Part shown: one piece after another, positions 25,701 to 34,615 of the stretch | Layout of the letters: each line of letters opens with the position of its first letter | Position numbering within the stretch: the stretch's first letter is position 1 | Assembly: GCF_902499175.1 (NCBI RefSeq) | Contig: NZ_CABVQC010000007.1 | Location: 122,528 to 186,527, forward strand | Direction: 5' to 3' | Length of the DNA: 64,000 bases | From: Burkholderia aenigmatica | Lineage (GTDB): Bacteria > Pseudomonadota > Gammaproteobacteria > Burkholderiales > Burkholderiaceae | Position numbers and translations under genes: made by a program | Notes under the pieces: generated by a model | Seen by the model: the letters and a program-made list of their open reading frames with translations, nothing else | What the model was told of the DNA's origin: nothing | The model's database searches: none

Positions 25701-26606
25701 TCAGGGCAAAGCTGGCAACGATCCCACGGCGAGCAGCATTTCATCAAATACCGCTCGAACCCGTCCTGGAATGGGGCCACGCTGAGGCCGATAGACGTAC
25801 AACCCCCATGCCGGAGGTTCTTCGTTCTCCAGCACTCGCACCAGCTTCCCGTTGGCAATGTAGGGGGCAGCCATGTAGTCCGCCAGTTGCGCGAAGGCGA
25901 TTCCGGCCAACGCTGCCCCCATTTCGATGTCGGCATTGTCAGCGACGAGAGTGGGTGCGGTAGGTGTCCACTGGCGTCCCGCCTTGAAGTGCCAAGGCTA
26001 GGGGCGGCCGGTATTGATATCCAAGGCCACGGTAACTGGCAGGCTGCTTAGCGCATCGATGTTTGCAGGTACGCCCACTTTCTTGATCAGGCGCGGAGCG
26101 GCAACGATGGGGAGTCTCATGTCGGCGGCCTTGCGTGCGACGAAGCGGCTATCGCGCATGAATCCGACCCTGATCCCGACGTCAATCCCTTCGTCAACCG
26201 TATTGCTGATGCGATCGGACAGGCGCACATCCAGCGTGATGCCGGGATGACGCGCGGCCACGCGCTCCAGTGCCGGTAGCACCGCTCTGGTGCCCAAGCT
26301 GTGCGGTGCGGTGATGCGAACCGTGCCGGACAGAGAGGCCTGCTGGTCGGAGCTAGGCGTTCGCCACAGATCCTCGAACCGCTCCAATGCGGGGCGCACT
26401 TGGTCTAGCAGCCCTTCGCCGAAGGCGGTGATGCGCACCTGGCGCGTGCTTCGATGAAACAACACCTCGCCGTAGTGTTGCTCCAGTTGCTGGATGGCAC
26501 GGGTTACACCTTGCGGAGAAGTCCCCAGCCGGACGGCCGCATCGCGAAAACTGCTGCTTTCGGCCGCCACCCGAAAGATGCGCAGTAGTTCCATTTCTTT
26601 GTTCAT
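25701..26606 (-). pseudogene. LysR-type regulator broken by an amber codon
   Basis: A 301-codon LysR gene runs from 26606 (MNKEMELLRIFRVAAESSSF, helix-turn-helix TSPQGVTRAIQQLEQHYGEV) to 25701. A TAG at 25998-26000 interrupts it after DINTGRP. The same frame continues PWHFKAGRQWTPTAPTLVAD and ends in VRVLENEEPPAWGLYVYRPQ, a normal LysR C-terminus. A single base change from TGG (Trp) would explain it. The 202-residue truncated product keeps the DNA-binding domain and half of the effector domain. It diverges from the NTF2/GNAT/nitrilase operon, so it was probably that operon's regulator. Confidence 0.88.
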
Positions 26607-26640
26607 GACGCACGCCTCATGGCCGGTTTCGCTGCTCGTT

Positions 26641-26681
26641 AATTGTTCCAGATTGTGGAATTATAAAATCGCAACAATTCC
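26641..26681. promoter_or_regulatory. Divergent promoter/operator region
   Basis: AATTGTT (26641-26647) is mirrored by AACAATT (26673-26679), and GGAATT (26657-26662) by AATTCC (26676-26681). The block is AT-rich and lies between the divergent LysR pseudogene and the NTF2-like gene, as expected for LysR binding sites overlapping promoters. Confidence 0.5.
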
Positions 26682-26760
26682 ATATACAAGGAGAGCGCGG
26701 TTGCCCAGACTGACAACACCCCGGAATGCTCCGCTCCGAACAACCCAACAAGGAACGCGA

Positions 26761-27168
26761 ATGAACGCTGCGACTCTCATCACTGCCTACTACGACGCCT
26801 TCAACCGCGGCGACCGCGAGGCCATGCTGTCAATGTTGACCGATGACGTCGCGCACGACTTGAACCAGGGCGCTCGTGAGGTCGGTCGCGAAGCCTTCCG
26901 CGCCTTCCTGCAGCGCATGGACCGCTGCTATGGCGAGCAACTGCGCGGGATCGTGGTGATGGTCAGCGCCGACGGCCTGCGTGCAGGCGCGGAGTACGTG
27001 GTGCATGGCGAATACAAGGTGACGGACGACGGGCTGCCGGAAGCCCAGGGCCAGCGCTACGTGCTGCCGGGCGGCGCGTTCTTCGAGATCCGCGATGGCA
27101 AGATCGCTCGTGTCACCAACTACTACAACCTCGGCGACTGGATCGCACAGGTTGGAGGGGACGCCTGA
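26761..27168 (+). CDS. NTF2-like (SnoaL/ketosteroid-isomerase fold) protein
   Basis: This 135-residue protein has the cone-shaped NTF2 fold pattern. An N-terminal helix (AATLITAYYDAFNRGDREAM) precedes LTDDVAHDLNQG. The beta-sheet half contains GAEYVVHGEY and ends GAFFEIRDGKIARVTNYYNL. Members are isomerases, cyclases or small ligand-binding proteins; His in DVAHDL is a possible catalytic residue. The ATG at 26761 follows AAGGAACGCGA. It is the first gene of a three-gene operon with GNAT and nitrilase genes, whose substrate is unknown. Confidence 0.82.
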   Translation: MNAATLITAYYDAFNRGDREAMLSMLTDDVAHDLNQGAREVGREAFRAFLQRMDRCYGEQLRGIVVMVSADGLRAGAEYVVHGEYKVTDDGLPEAQGQRYVLPGGAFFEIRDGKIARVTNYYNLGDWIAQVGGDA

Positions 27169-27169
27169 A

Positions 27170-27778
27170 ATGACCAGCGACGTGCAGGTGCTGGTTCGTC
27201 GTGGCCCGGACATTGCCGAATGGTTCGATGCCGTGGCAGGCCTGCGGGCGAGCGTCTTCCGCAGCTTTCCTTACCTGTACGAGGGCGACACCGAATACGA
27301 GAAGCACTACCTCGCCATGTACGCCCGTTCGGCAGACAGCCTGCTGGTACTCGCGCTCGCTGATGATGTGGTCGTGGGTGCGTCCACGGGGTTGCCGCTC
27401 GGCGATGCGGAGCCGGCCTTCCATGTGCCGTTCGCCGATCGAGGAATCCCGGTGGAGGCAGTGTTTTACTGTGGCGAATCAGTCCTGCTCCCGGCCTTCC
27501 GGGGCCTTGGCCTGGGCCATCGCTTCTTTGACGAGCGCGAAGCGCATGCCCGTTCGTTGGGCGGCATGCAGTGGGCATCGTTCGCGTCGGTGGATCGTGC
27601 AGACGACGATCTCCGGCGTCCTTCCAACTACCGCAGTAATGACCCCTTCTGGACCCGTCGCGGCTACGTGCGGCAGTCGGACATGAAGGTTACGCTGCCC
27701 TGGAAGCAGGTGGGTGAGCCGAGCGAAACCGAGCAGACGCTCACGATGTGGCTGCACTCCCTGGAGAACGCGAAATGA
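27170..27778 (+). CDS. GNAT-family N-acetyltransferase
   Basis: This 202-residue protein has the acetyl-CoA binding motif A in VLLPAFRGLGLGHRFFDEREAHA (R-G-L-G-L-G-H, about residues 107-113), preceded by beta strands (LLVLALADDVVVGAST, VEAVFYCGESV). The C-terminal region SNYRSNDPFWTRRGYVRQ fits a GNAT fold end. The ATG follows the previous stop by one base, and its own stop overlaps the nitrilase ATG (ATGA), so the three genes form one operon. A GNAT plus a C-N hydrolase suggests acylation and amide or nitrile hydrolysis of one small molecule, which is inference. Confidence 0.88.
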   Translation: MTSDVQVLVRRGPDIAEWFDAVAGLRASVFRSFPYLYEGDTEYEKHYLAMYARSADSLLVLALADDVVVGASTGLPLGDAEPAFHVPFADRGIPVEAVFYCGESVLLPAFRGLGLGHRFFDEREAHARSLGGMQWASFASVDRADDDLRRPSNYRSNDPFWTRRGYVRQSDMKVTLPWKQVGEPSETEQTLTMWLHSLENAK

Positions 27779-28665
27779 AAGTAGCAGTTGCGAAATACTC
27801 AGTGGGTCAGCCCGCGGGCTTCGAGGCATTTGCTGCGCGGCAGCGGCTGGTTCTGGAGGAGGCGCGCCGTGGCGGGGCGGAACTGGCCGTGTTGCCCGAG
27901 TATCTATCCCTCGAACTGGCTGCAACGTTCGAGCCTGGCATCCGCCATGATTTCAACGCCTCTCTGGCCGCGCTGCAGGCCTTGCAGCCTGCGTGGCTGG
28001 CACTGTATGCCGACCTGTCGCGCGAGTTGTGCATGACCATTCAGGCCGGTACGTTTTTGACCCAGGTTGGATTGGACCGCTACCGCAACCGGGCTTGGTG
28101 GTTTGCGCCTGACGGCACACGCGACTACCAAGACAAATTGCAGTTGACGGGGTTCGAGAAAGACGCCGGCGTCATCGAGGGTGGCGACGAACTGAAGGTG
28201 TTCGATTTGAAAGGCGTGCGTGCCGGCATCGCTGTTTGCTATGACAGTGAGTTTCCATTGCCCGTGCGAGCCCAGCGAGAGGCGGGAGTGCGCCTGCTGC
28301 TGGTCCCGAGCTGTACCGACACCCAAGCAGGTGCAACCCGGGTCCGTGTGGGCTGCATGGCGCGGGCACTGGAGAACCGAATGTTCATCGCGCAGGCCGT
28401 GACGACCGGAGCTGCTGACTGGAGCCCGGCGCTGGACACGAATACTGGCGAGGCCACGATCTATGCACCCATGGATCGCGGATTCCCGGAGGATGGCATT
28501 CTCGCGACGACTTGCGGCACGCAGACATGGGCGATTGCTGATCTGGACGTTGAAGCCCTCGAACGAAACCAGGAACAGGCCCAGGTTGCGGTCGATCGTG
28601 ACTGGGACGGCCAGATGTTGCCTGCACTGAGGAAGGCTCGGTACTCGGGTCGTCAGGTCGCCTAG
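27775..28665 (+). CDS. Carbon-nitrogen hydrolase (nitrilase superfamily)
   Basis: This 296-residue protein carries the full catalytic triad: Glu42 in AVLPEYLSLE, Lys121 in YQDKLQLTGFE and Cys155 in GIAVCYDSEFP. Family members hydrolyse amides, nitriles or carbamoyl groups. The C-terminal half holds ARALENRMFIAQAV and the PMDRGFPEDGIL segment. The operon context with NTF2-like and GNAT proteins is conserved enough to suggest a small detoxification or salvage pathway, with unknown substrate. The start is fixed by the 4-bp overlap with the GNAT gene. Confidence 0.9.
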   Translation: MKVAVAKYSVGQPAGFEAFAARQRLVLEEARRGGAELAVLPEYLSLELAATFEPGIRHDFNASLAALQALQPAWLALYADLSRELCMTIQAGTFLTQVGLDRYRNRAWWFAPDGTRDYQDKLQLTGFEKDAGVIEGGDELKVFDLKGVRAGIAVCYDSEFPLPVRAQREAGVRLLLVPSCTDTQAGATRVRVGCMARALENRMFIAQAVTTGAADWSPALDTNTGEATIYAPMDRGFPEDGILATTCGTQTWAIADLDVEALERNQEQAQVAVDRDWDGQMLPALRKARYSGRQVA

Positions 28666-28704
28666 CCGGTCTCATCTTGATAGCTTCAGCTCGATGAGTT
28701 GGCT

Positions 28705-28762
28705 TAGATAGGCCATATCTATCTGCGCATAGATTTTTCCAGTTTGACCGGTTTTGAACTTG
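28705..28762 (+). promoter_or_regulatory. Conserved 58-nt element upstream of the frm operon
   Basis: This is the second copy of the block found upstream of fdhA (15356-15413, opposite strand), with 47 of 58 positions equal. ATAG-N7-CTAT-N6-ATAG and TTCCAGTTTGACC are kept, and ATCTAT-N6-ATAGAT forms an inverted repeat. It lies 186-243 bp upstream of frmR and reads toward it. The remainder of 28666-28891 holds no gene. Confidence 0.75.
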
Positions 28763-28891
28763 CCCCGATGCTGTCGATACATGCAAGAAATATTCATTGA
28801 TTTGAATGTTTTGCGCTTCTTGGGAACAAATCTGTACTAGCCTGTAATAGTGCTCGAAGAGCACAGAATTTGTGGCGAAGTTCGGCCGCAT

Positions 28892-28916
28892 ATACTATGG
28901 TGGAGTATTGTATAAT
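28892..28916 (+). promoter_or_regulatory. frmR promoter with FrmR-type operator
   Basis: ATACT (28892-28896) and AGTAT (28904-28908) flank ATGGTGG. A perfect TATAAT -10 box follows at 28911-28916. AT-rich palindromes with a G-rich centre that overlap the promoter are typical targets of FrmR/RcnR-type repressors. The start of transcription would fall near 28923, leaving a short leader before frmR. No clear -35 box is seen. Confidence 0.65.
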
Positions 28917-28947
28917 GCGGCGGTGTACCCAAGTAGAGAGGTGTTCG

Positions 28948-29223
28948 ATGCCACACAGCCCGGAAGAAAAGAAGCAAGCCCTGACGCGCATCCGGCGCAT
29001 CAAAGGTCAGGTAGCGACTCTTGAGCAAGCGCTCGATGCAGGTGCGGAATGCCCTGCAATTCTTCAGCAGCTTGCGGCCGTTCGTGGGGCAGTCAACGGA
29101 TTGATGGCAACCGTTCTGGAGAGCTATCTGCGGGAAGAGTTTCCCAGTAGCGAAATCAGGAGCGATTCGCAGAACAAGTCCATTGACGAGACCATCTCTA
29201 TCGTCCGCTCCTATCTGCGGTAG
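28948..29223 (+). CDS. frmR: Formaldehyde-sensing repressor FrmR
   Basis: This 91-residue protein of the CsoR/RcnR/FrmR family is four-helical. The formaldehyde-sensing residues of Escherichia coli FrmR, Pro2 and Cys35, are both present (MPHSPEEKKQ and GAECPAILQQ). The rest (LAAVRGAVNGLMATVLESYL) is typical. His60 of E. coli FrmR is Tyr here, which should weaken metal binding and favour pure formaldehyde sensing. It starts at 28948 behind AGAGAGGTG; the open frame extends further upstream without use. As first gene of the detoxification set it probably represses the whole operon until formaldehyde crosslinks Pro2 to Cys35 of a neighbouring subunit. Confidence 0.95.
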   Translation: MPHSPEEKKQALTRIRRIKGQVATLEQALDAGAECPAILQQLAAVRGAVNGLMATVLESYLREEFPSSEIRSDSQNKSIDETISIVRSYLR

Positions 29224-29258
29224 AGGCACCAGGGTGCCCTCGGTGAGGGCAAATTTAG

Positions 29259-30392
<1,134 letters not shown>

Positions 30393-30435
30393 CCGCCCAC
30401 TACCCATTCAACACCAACCACCAAGGAAATTAATC

Positions 30436-30834
30436 ATGTCCACTCCTGTCATTTCTGGCGATGGCATCTTTTCGCACATTTTTATCGGCGCTGCCGACCT
30501 TCAGAAGTCGGTCGCGTTCTACGACGCCGCTCTGGGTGCTCTTGGCATCAAGAACCTCGGTCCTTTCAACAACGGATGGGTACTTTTCGGTCGCGAAAAG
30601 CCGGCTTTCATCATCGCCCGTCCGGGCAATGGTGAAGCGCCCTCCAGCAACGGCGTGACGATCGGCTTTGCGGCCGCCACTCCCGCCGAAGTGGATGCCT
30701 TCCATGCTGCCGGCCTTGCCGCAGGCGGCACCGACGAGGGCCAGCCTGGCGCACGTGGTCACCTGCCGGGTGCCTATGCGGCCTACCTGCGTGATCCGGC
30801 GGGCAACAAGGTCTGCTCGTACACCTTCGTCTGA
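30436..30834 (+). CDS. VOC-family (glyoxalase-fold) protein
   Basis: This 132-residue protein has two beta-alpha-beta-beta-beta units of the vicinal oxygen chelate fold: SHIFIGAADLQKSVAFYDAA at residues 11-30 and YLRDPAGNKVCSYTF at the end. Possible metal ligands are His12 and the acidic residues of the second unit. Family members include glyoxalase I, dioxygenases and resistance proteins. Its place between frmA and frmB in an aldehyde operon suggests handling of a glutathione adduct or another aldehyde, which is inference. It follows frmA by 43 bp. Confidence 0.85.
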   Translation: MSTPVISGDGIFSHIFIGAADLQKSVAFYDAALGALGIKNLGPFNNGWVLFGREKPAFIIARPGNGEAPSSNGVTIGFAAATPAEVDAFHAAGLAAGGTDEGQPGARGHLPGAYAAYLRDPAGNKVCSYTFV

Positions 30835-31016
30835 AAGCAAGGAAGCTGAGGGCGTTCTGAAAGGGCCAGCACAAGCCTCTATACGGCGAGCCTATTAGAC
30901 GGACCGTGTAGAGCGGTGCCTGCTCATGAAGATCGGCCCGCAGCCATGTGCGAAACGCATGGCTGCGGGCATTTGCTTTGAAGCGTGTTTTTCAACCAAT
31001 GAGAAATGAGGTCGTT

Positions 31017-32351
31017 ATGCAAGAGCCGGCCAACATCAATGCGACGACCGTACAACCCGCCCCGACCGCCACCGTGTACGGCATGCCGGCCTATGCCGAT
31101 CGTGCTGCGGCCGTGGGTGAAGTGCATGCGCGCCCGCATCTGTTGATTCAGGCCCCCCGCGGCATATTGCAGCTCGCTTTCATGACCGAAGGCGATCAGG
31201 CCAGGGATCAGATGGCGATGAGTGAGTTGTCTCATCGCTTCGGCGTTGCCGAGCCCGACCACGCTACGCCGCTTCACGGCATGACATGGGATGAGGGAGA
31301 CCTGCACTGTGAAAAGCACACCGAGTTCTCAACGTATCTCTGGTGCGCTTCGCTGGATTCCGAGACGGGAGAGCCGTGCGGCGAAAATCCGTTCAAGCAT
31401 GGATTTGTTCCTCCCGGCCCGGTCGTATCCGGCATCCGTTTGAGACTTCTTCCATGGACGCCGGAAACGGAGAAGGAGGCCGATCGCTTCGATCCTGCCA
31501 GCCTGTGCTACTCGCTGGTGGAGAACGGCTCTGCCGCCATCCTCACCGACTTCCGACAGGATGAGGATGGCCTGACGCAGATCCTCGTCCTTGCCCGCGA
31601 TTTGACCCCGGCGCGGGCGGGTGCGCTGGCTCAACGTCTGCTGGAGATCGAGACCTACCGTACCTTGGCGTTGCTGTCCTTGCCGTTGACGCGGTCGATG
31701 ACGTCGGAGCTGCGGCGCATGGAGTCGCGCCTTGCGGCGATCACCGACGAGATGTGTACGAGCTTGGTGGAACGGCGCGACAGCGACGTGCTGCTGTCCG
31801 AATTGACCGGCCTGGCTGCCGAACTGGAAGCTGGCGTTGCGGCGAATCTCTATCGCTTCGGCGCCAGTCGTGCCTACTACGAGATCGTCGAGGAAAGGCT
31901 GGCAGCGCTTTCGGAAGAGGCCGTATCCGGGTACTGCACCTGGGCGGATTTCCTGCAGCGTCGCATCGCTCCCGCCATGCGGACATGCCAATCCGTAAAG
32001 GAGCGCCAGACCAAGCTCTCCGACAAGCTGACCCGGGCCATCGCGTTGCTGCGTTCCTGGATCGACGTCGAGCTTGAACGCCAGAACCGCGATCTGCTTG
32101 CGTCGATGAACAACCGGGCCAAGATGCAATTGCGCCTTCAGCAAACCGTCGAAGGCCTGTCGGTCGCGGCAATTTCTTATTACGTCGTGAGTCTTCTCGG
32201 CTATTTGCTCAAGGGCATTCCGATGGTTCACGACAGCGTGGCGCCGGTGATGGCGGTTCTGGTGCCTGCGGTGATGCTGACGATCTGGTGGATCGTGCGC
32301 AGGATCAGACACGCCCACGGCGACACGGCAGCGGAAGAGAAATCTTCCTGA
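31017..32351 (+). CDS. DUF3422 membrane-anchored protein
   Basis: This 444-residue protein matches DUF3422: YADRAAAVGEVHARPHLLIQ at the N-terminus, then FSTYLWCA, a central helical region with ERRDSDVLLSELTGLAAELE and RYYEIV-like segments, and a C-terminal pair of membrane helices (VAAISYYVVSLLGYLLKGI and VMAVLVPAVMLTIWWIV). The molecular role is unknown. Architecture suggests a cytosolic helical domain tethered to the inner membrane. ATG 31017 is the conservative start; an in-frame ATG at 30999 is possible. A 182-bp gap precedes it, the largest in the operon, so it could have its own promoter. Confidence 0.85.
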   Translation: MQEPANINATTVQPAPTATVYGMPAYADRAAAVGEVHARPHLLIQAPRGILQLAFMTEGDQARDQMAMSELSHRFGVAEPDHATPLHGMTWDEGDLHCEKHTEFSTYLWCASLDSETGEPCGENPFKHGFVPPGPVVSGIRLRLLPWTPETEKEADRFDPASLCYSLVENGSAAILTDFRQDEDGLTQILVLARDLTPARAGALAQRLLEIETYRTLALLSLPLTRSMTSELRRMESRLAAITDEMCTSLVERRDSDVLLSELTGLAAELEAGVAANLYRFGASRAYYEIVEERLAALSEEAVSGYCTWADFLQRRIAPAMRTCQSVKERQTKLSDKLTRAIALLRSWIDVELERQNRDLLASMNNRAKMQLRLQQTVEGLSVAAISYYVVSLLGYLLKGIPMVHDSVAPVMAVLVPAVMLTIWWIVRRIRHAHGDTAAEEKSS

Positions 32352-32409
32352 CGAGCTGCCGTCCTGGCGCGCGAGAGCTGCGCCGTTCCTTTGAACATAG
32401 GAGAACTAC

Positions 32410-33240
32410 ATGGAACGCATCGAACATCACGCCAGCTTTGATGGTTGGCAGGACGTTTATCAGCATGAATCCACGACGCTCGGTTGCACGATGAAGGTCG
32501 GCGTCTATCTGCCTCCGCAGGCACAGCACGGCAAGGTGCCGGTGCTGTACTGGCTTTCAGGCCTCACCTGCACCGAGCAGAACTTCATCACCAAGGCCGC
32601 CGTCCAGCGCTACGCGGCCGAACATGGCATTGCCGTCGTCGCGCCCGATAGCAGTGCTCGCGGCGAAGGCGTTGCCGACGATCCTGCCTATGACCTCGGA
32701 CAGGGGGCGGGTTTCTACGTCAACGCCACACAGGAACCCTGGGCTGCGAATCATCGGATGTACGACTACGTCGTGCAGGAATTGCCGGCGCTGATCGAGG
32801 CCCACTTTCCCGTGACAGCGGAGCGGAGCATCAGCGGCCATTCCATGGGAGGACACGGCGCTCTGGTCATCGCCCTGCGCAACCCGGGCCGTTATCGAAG
32901 CGTCTCGGCCTTCTCGCCCATCGTCGCCCCCACCCAGGTTCCCTGGGGGCACAAGGCCTTCGAGGCGTACCTGGGCAGCGATCGGGAAGTGTGGAAGCAG
33001 TACGACACCGTGGAGCTGATTCGCACCGTGCAGGAGCGTTTGCCGTTGCTGGTTGATCAGGGCTTGGGCGACGAGTTCCTGGAGAGCCAGCTTCAGCCCG
33101 ACCTGCTGCGCAAAGCCTGCGACGAGACGGGGCACCCGCTCACGTTGAATCTGCGCCCAGGCTACGACCACAGCTACTACTTCATTGCCAGCTTCATTGG
33201 CGAGCATATGGCACACCACGCATCGGCGCTGAAACGCTGA
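32410..33240 (+). CDS. frmB: S-formylglutathione hydrolase
   Basis: This 276-residue alpha/beta hydrolase of the esterase D family splits S-formylglutathione into formate and glutathione, completing the FrmA route. The nucleophile Ser is in SISGHSMGGHGAL (about residue 147). The Asp (QGLGDEFLESQL) and His (PGYDHSYYFIASF) complete the triad, and GLTCTEQNFITKA is the family oxyanion region. Length is normal. It follows the DUF3422 gene by 58 bp with a GGAG ribosome site and precedes ndh by 16 bp. Confidence 0.97.
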   Translation: MERIEHHASFDGWQDVYQHESTTLGCTMKVGVYLPPQAQHGKVPVLYWLSGLTCTEQNFITKAAVQRYAAEHGIAVVAPDSSARGEGVADDPAYDLGQGAGFYVNATQEPWAANHRMYDYVVQELPALIEAHFPVTAERSISGHSMGGHGALVIALRNPGRYRSVSAFSPIVAPTQVPWGHKAFEAYLGSDREVWKQYDTVELIRTVQERLPLLVDQGLGDEFLESQLQPDLLRKACDETGHPLTLNLRPGYDHSYYFIASFIGEHMAHHASALKR

Positions 33241-33256
33241 GAGAGGAGATCAGGTC

Positions 33257-34564
33257 ATGACAAAGACCTCCAAAAACCGACATCACGTCGTCATTATCGG
33301 AGCGGGCTTCGGCGGGATCGAGGTTGCCAACCAGCTTGCTGGTGTCGAGGTCGATGTGACGATCATCGATCGGCGCAATCATCACCTGTTCCAACCCTTG
33401 CTTTACCAGGTCGCAGGTGCGTCACTTTCGACATCCGAGATCGCCTGGCCTATTCGCTATCTCTTCCGAAATCGCCCGGAAGTGAACACCTTGATGGCGG
33501 AAGTGGAAGGTATCGACCAGGACGCGCGTCAGGTCATTCTCAACAATGGAATGCGGCAAACCTACGACACGCTCGTGCTCGCGACAGGTGCTACCCATGC
33601 CTACTTCGGACACGACGAATGGGGGGCTTTCGCGCCGGGGTTGAAGACGCTGGAAGATGCCACGACCATTCGGGGCCGAATCCTCGCGGCTTTCGAGGAA
33701 GCTGAGCGCACGAGCGATCCTCAGCAGCGTGCCGCGCTGCAGACGTTCGTCATCATCGGTGGTGGTCCCACCGGGGTTGAATTGGCCGGAACCATCGCCG
33801 AGCTGGCACGAGACACGCTGGCGCGTGACTTCCGCTCGATCGACCCGAGCACATCGCGGGTTGTACTGATCGAGGCTGGCCCGCGTCTGTTGTCGGTCTT
33901 TCCAGAGGATCTTTCGGCCTATACGCGCCAGGCACTCGAAAAACTCGGGGTCGAGGTCGTGCTGGGTACTCCGGTCACCGAATGCTCGGCCGACGGCGTG
34001 GTGTATGGCGGCAAGCCCCTTTCGGCCAAGACCATCGTCTGGGCCGCCGGAGTCCAGGCGTCTCCCGCGGCTCGCTGGTTGGGCGCTGCGTCTGATCGTG
34101 CTGGTCGAGTGGTCGTTGGCCCTGACCTGACGGTGGCCGGTCGCCCGGAGGTCTTCGCCATCGGCGATACAGCCTCGTGCACCATGGCCGATGGGAAGCC
34201 CGTGCCGGGCATCGCCCCGGCCGCCAAACAGCAAGGGAAGTACGTCGCTAACCTGATTGGACGGCGTTTGAAGGGCAAGCCCGCTGACGGGCCTTTCAAA
34301 TACCGGCATCAGGGGAACCTGGCCACCATCGGCCGCAGCCTGGCGGTGATTGACATGGGGCGGGTGAAGCTGCGTGGTGCCTTTGCGTGGTGGATCTGGA
34401 AGCTGGCGCACATCTACTTTCTGATCGGCACGCGAAATCGTCTCAGTGTCGCTTTGAGCTGGGTATGGAACCACAGCATCGGCTACCGCGGCTCTCGCAT
34501 CATCATGCATGCGATTGCCGACAAAGAGCCCACGGCGTTGGATAAATCCGGCTCTCTGGATTGA
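33257..34564 (+). CDS. ndh: Type II NADH dehydrogenase
   Basis: This 435-residue FAD protein transfers electrons from NADH to quinone at the membrane surface without pumping protons. The first dinucleotide motif is VVIIGAGFGGIEVANQLA (near residue 11). The second is FVIIGGGPTGVELAGTI. The FAD end motif is VFAIGDTASCTM, and the C-terminal amphipathic region has FAWWIWKLAHIYFLIGTRNR for membrane contact. Placed 16 bp after frmB, it can reoxidise the NADH made by FrmA and FdhA, which would keep formaldehyde oxidation running. That role is inferred from context. Confidence 0.93.
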   Translation: MTKTSKNRHHVVIIGAGFGGIEVANQLAGVEVDVTIIDRRNHHLFQPLLYQVAGASLSTSEIAWPIRYLFRNRPEVNTLMAEVEGIDQDARQVILNNGMRQTYDTLVLATGATHAYFGHDEWGAFAPGLKTLEDATTIRGRILAAFEEAERTSDPQQRAALQTFVIIGGGPTGVELAGTIAELARDTLARDFRSIDPSTSRVVLIEAGPRLLSVFPEDLSAYTRQALEKLGVEVVLGTPVTECSADGVVYGGKPLSAKTIVWAAGVQASPAARWLGAASDRAGRVVVGPDLTVAGRPEVFAIGDTASCTMADGKPVPGIAPAAKQQGKYVANLIGRRLKGKPADGPFKYRHQGNLATIGRSLAVIDMGRVKLRGAFAWWIWKLAHIYFLIGTRNRLSVALSWVWNHSIGYRGSRIIMHAIADKEPTALDKSGSLD

Positions 34565-34615
34565 GGTGCCCACCTTATCGGAACGTCAACTATCAGAAAT
34601 GCCAGGGAGAGGAAC

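Noticed and set aside
28705..28762. Canonical OxyR site
   Set aside because: The second spacing is 6 rather than 7 and the fourth half-site is CAGT, so it is only OxyR-like; no OxyR gene is present.
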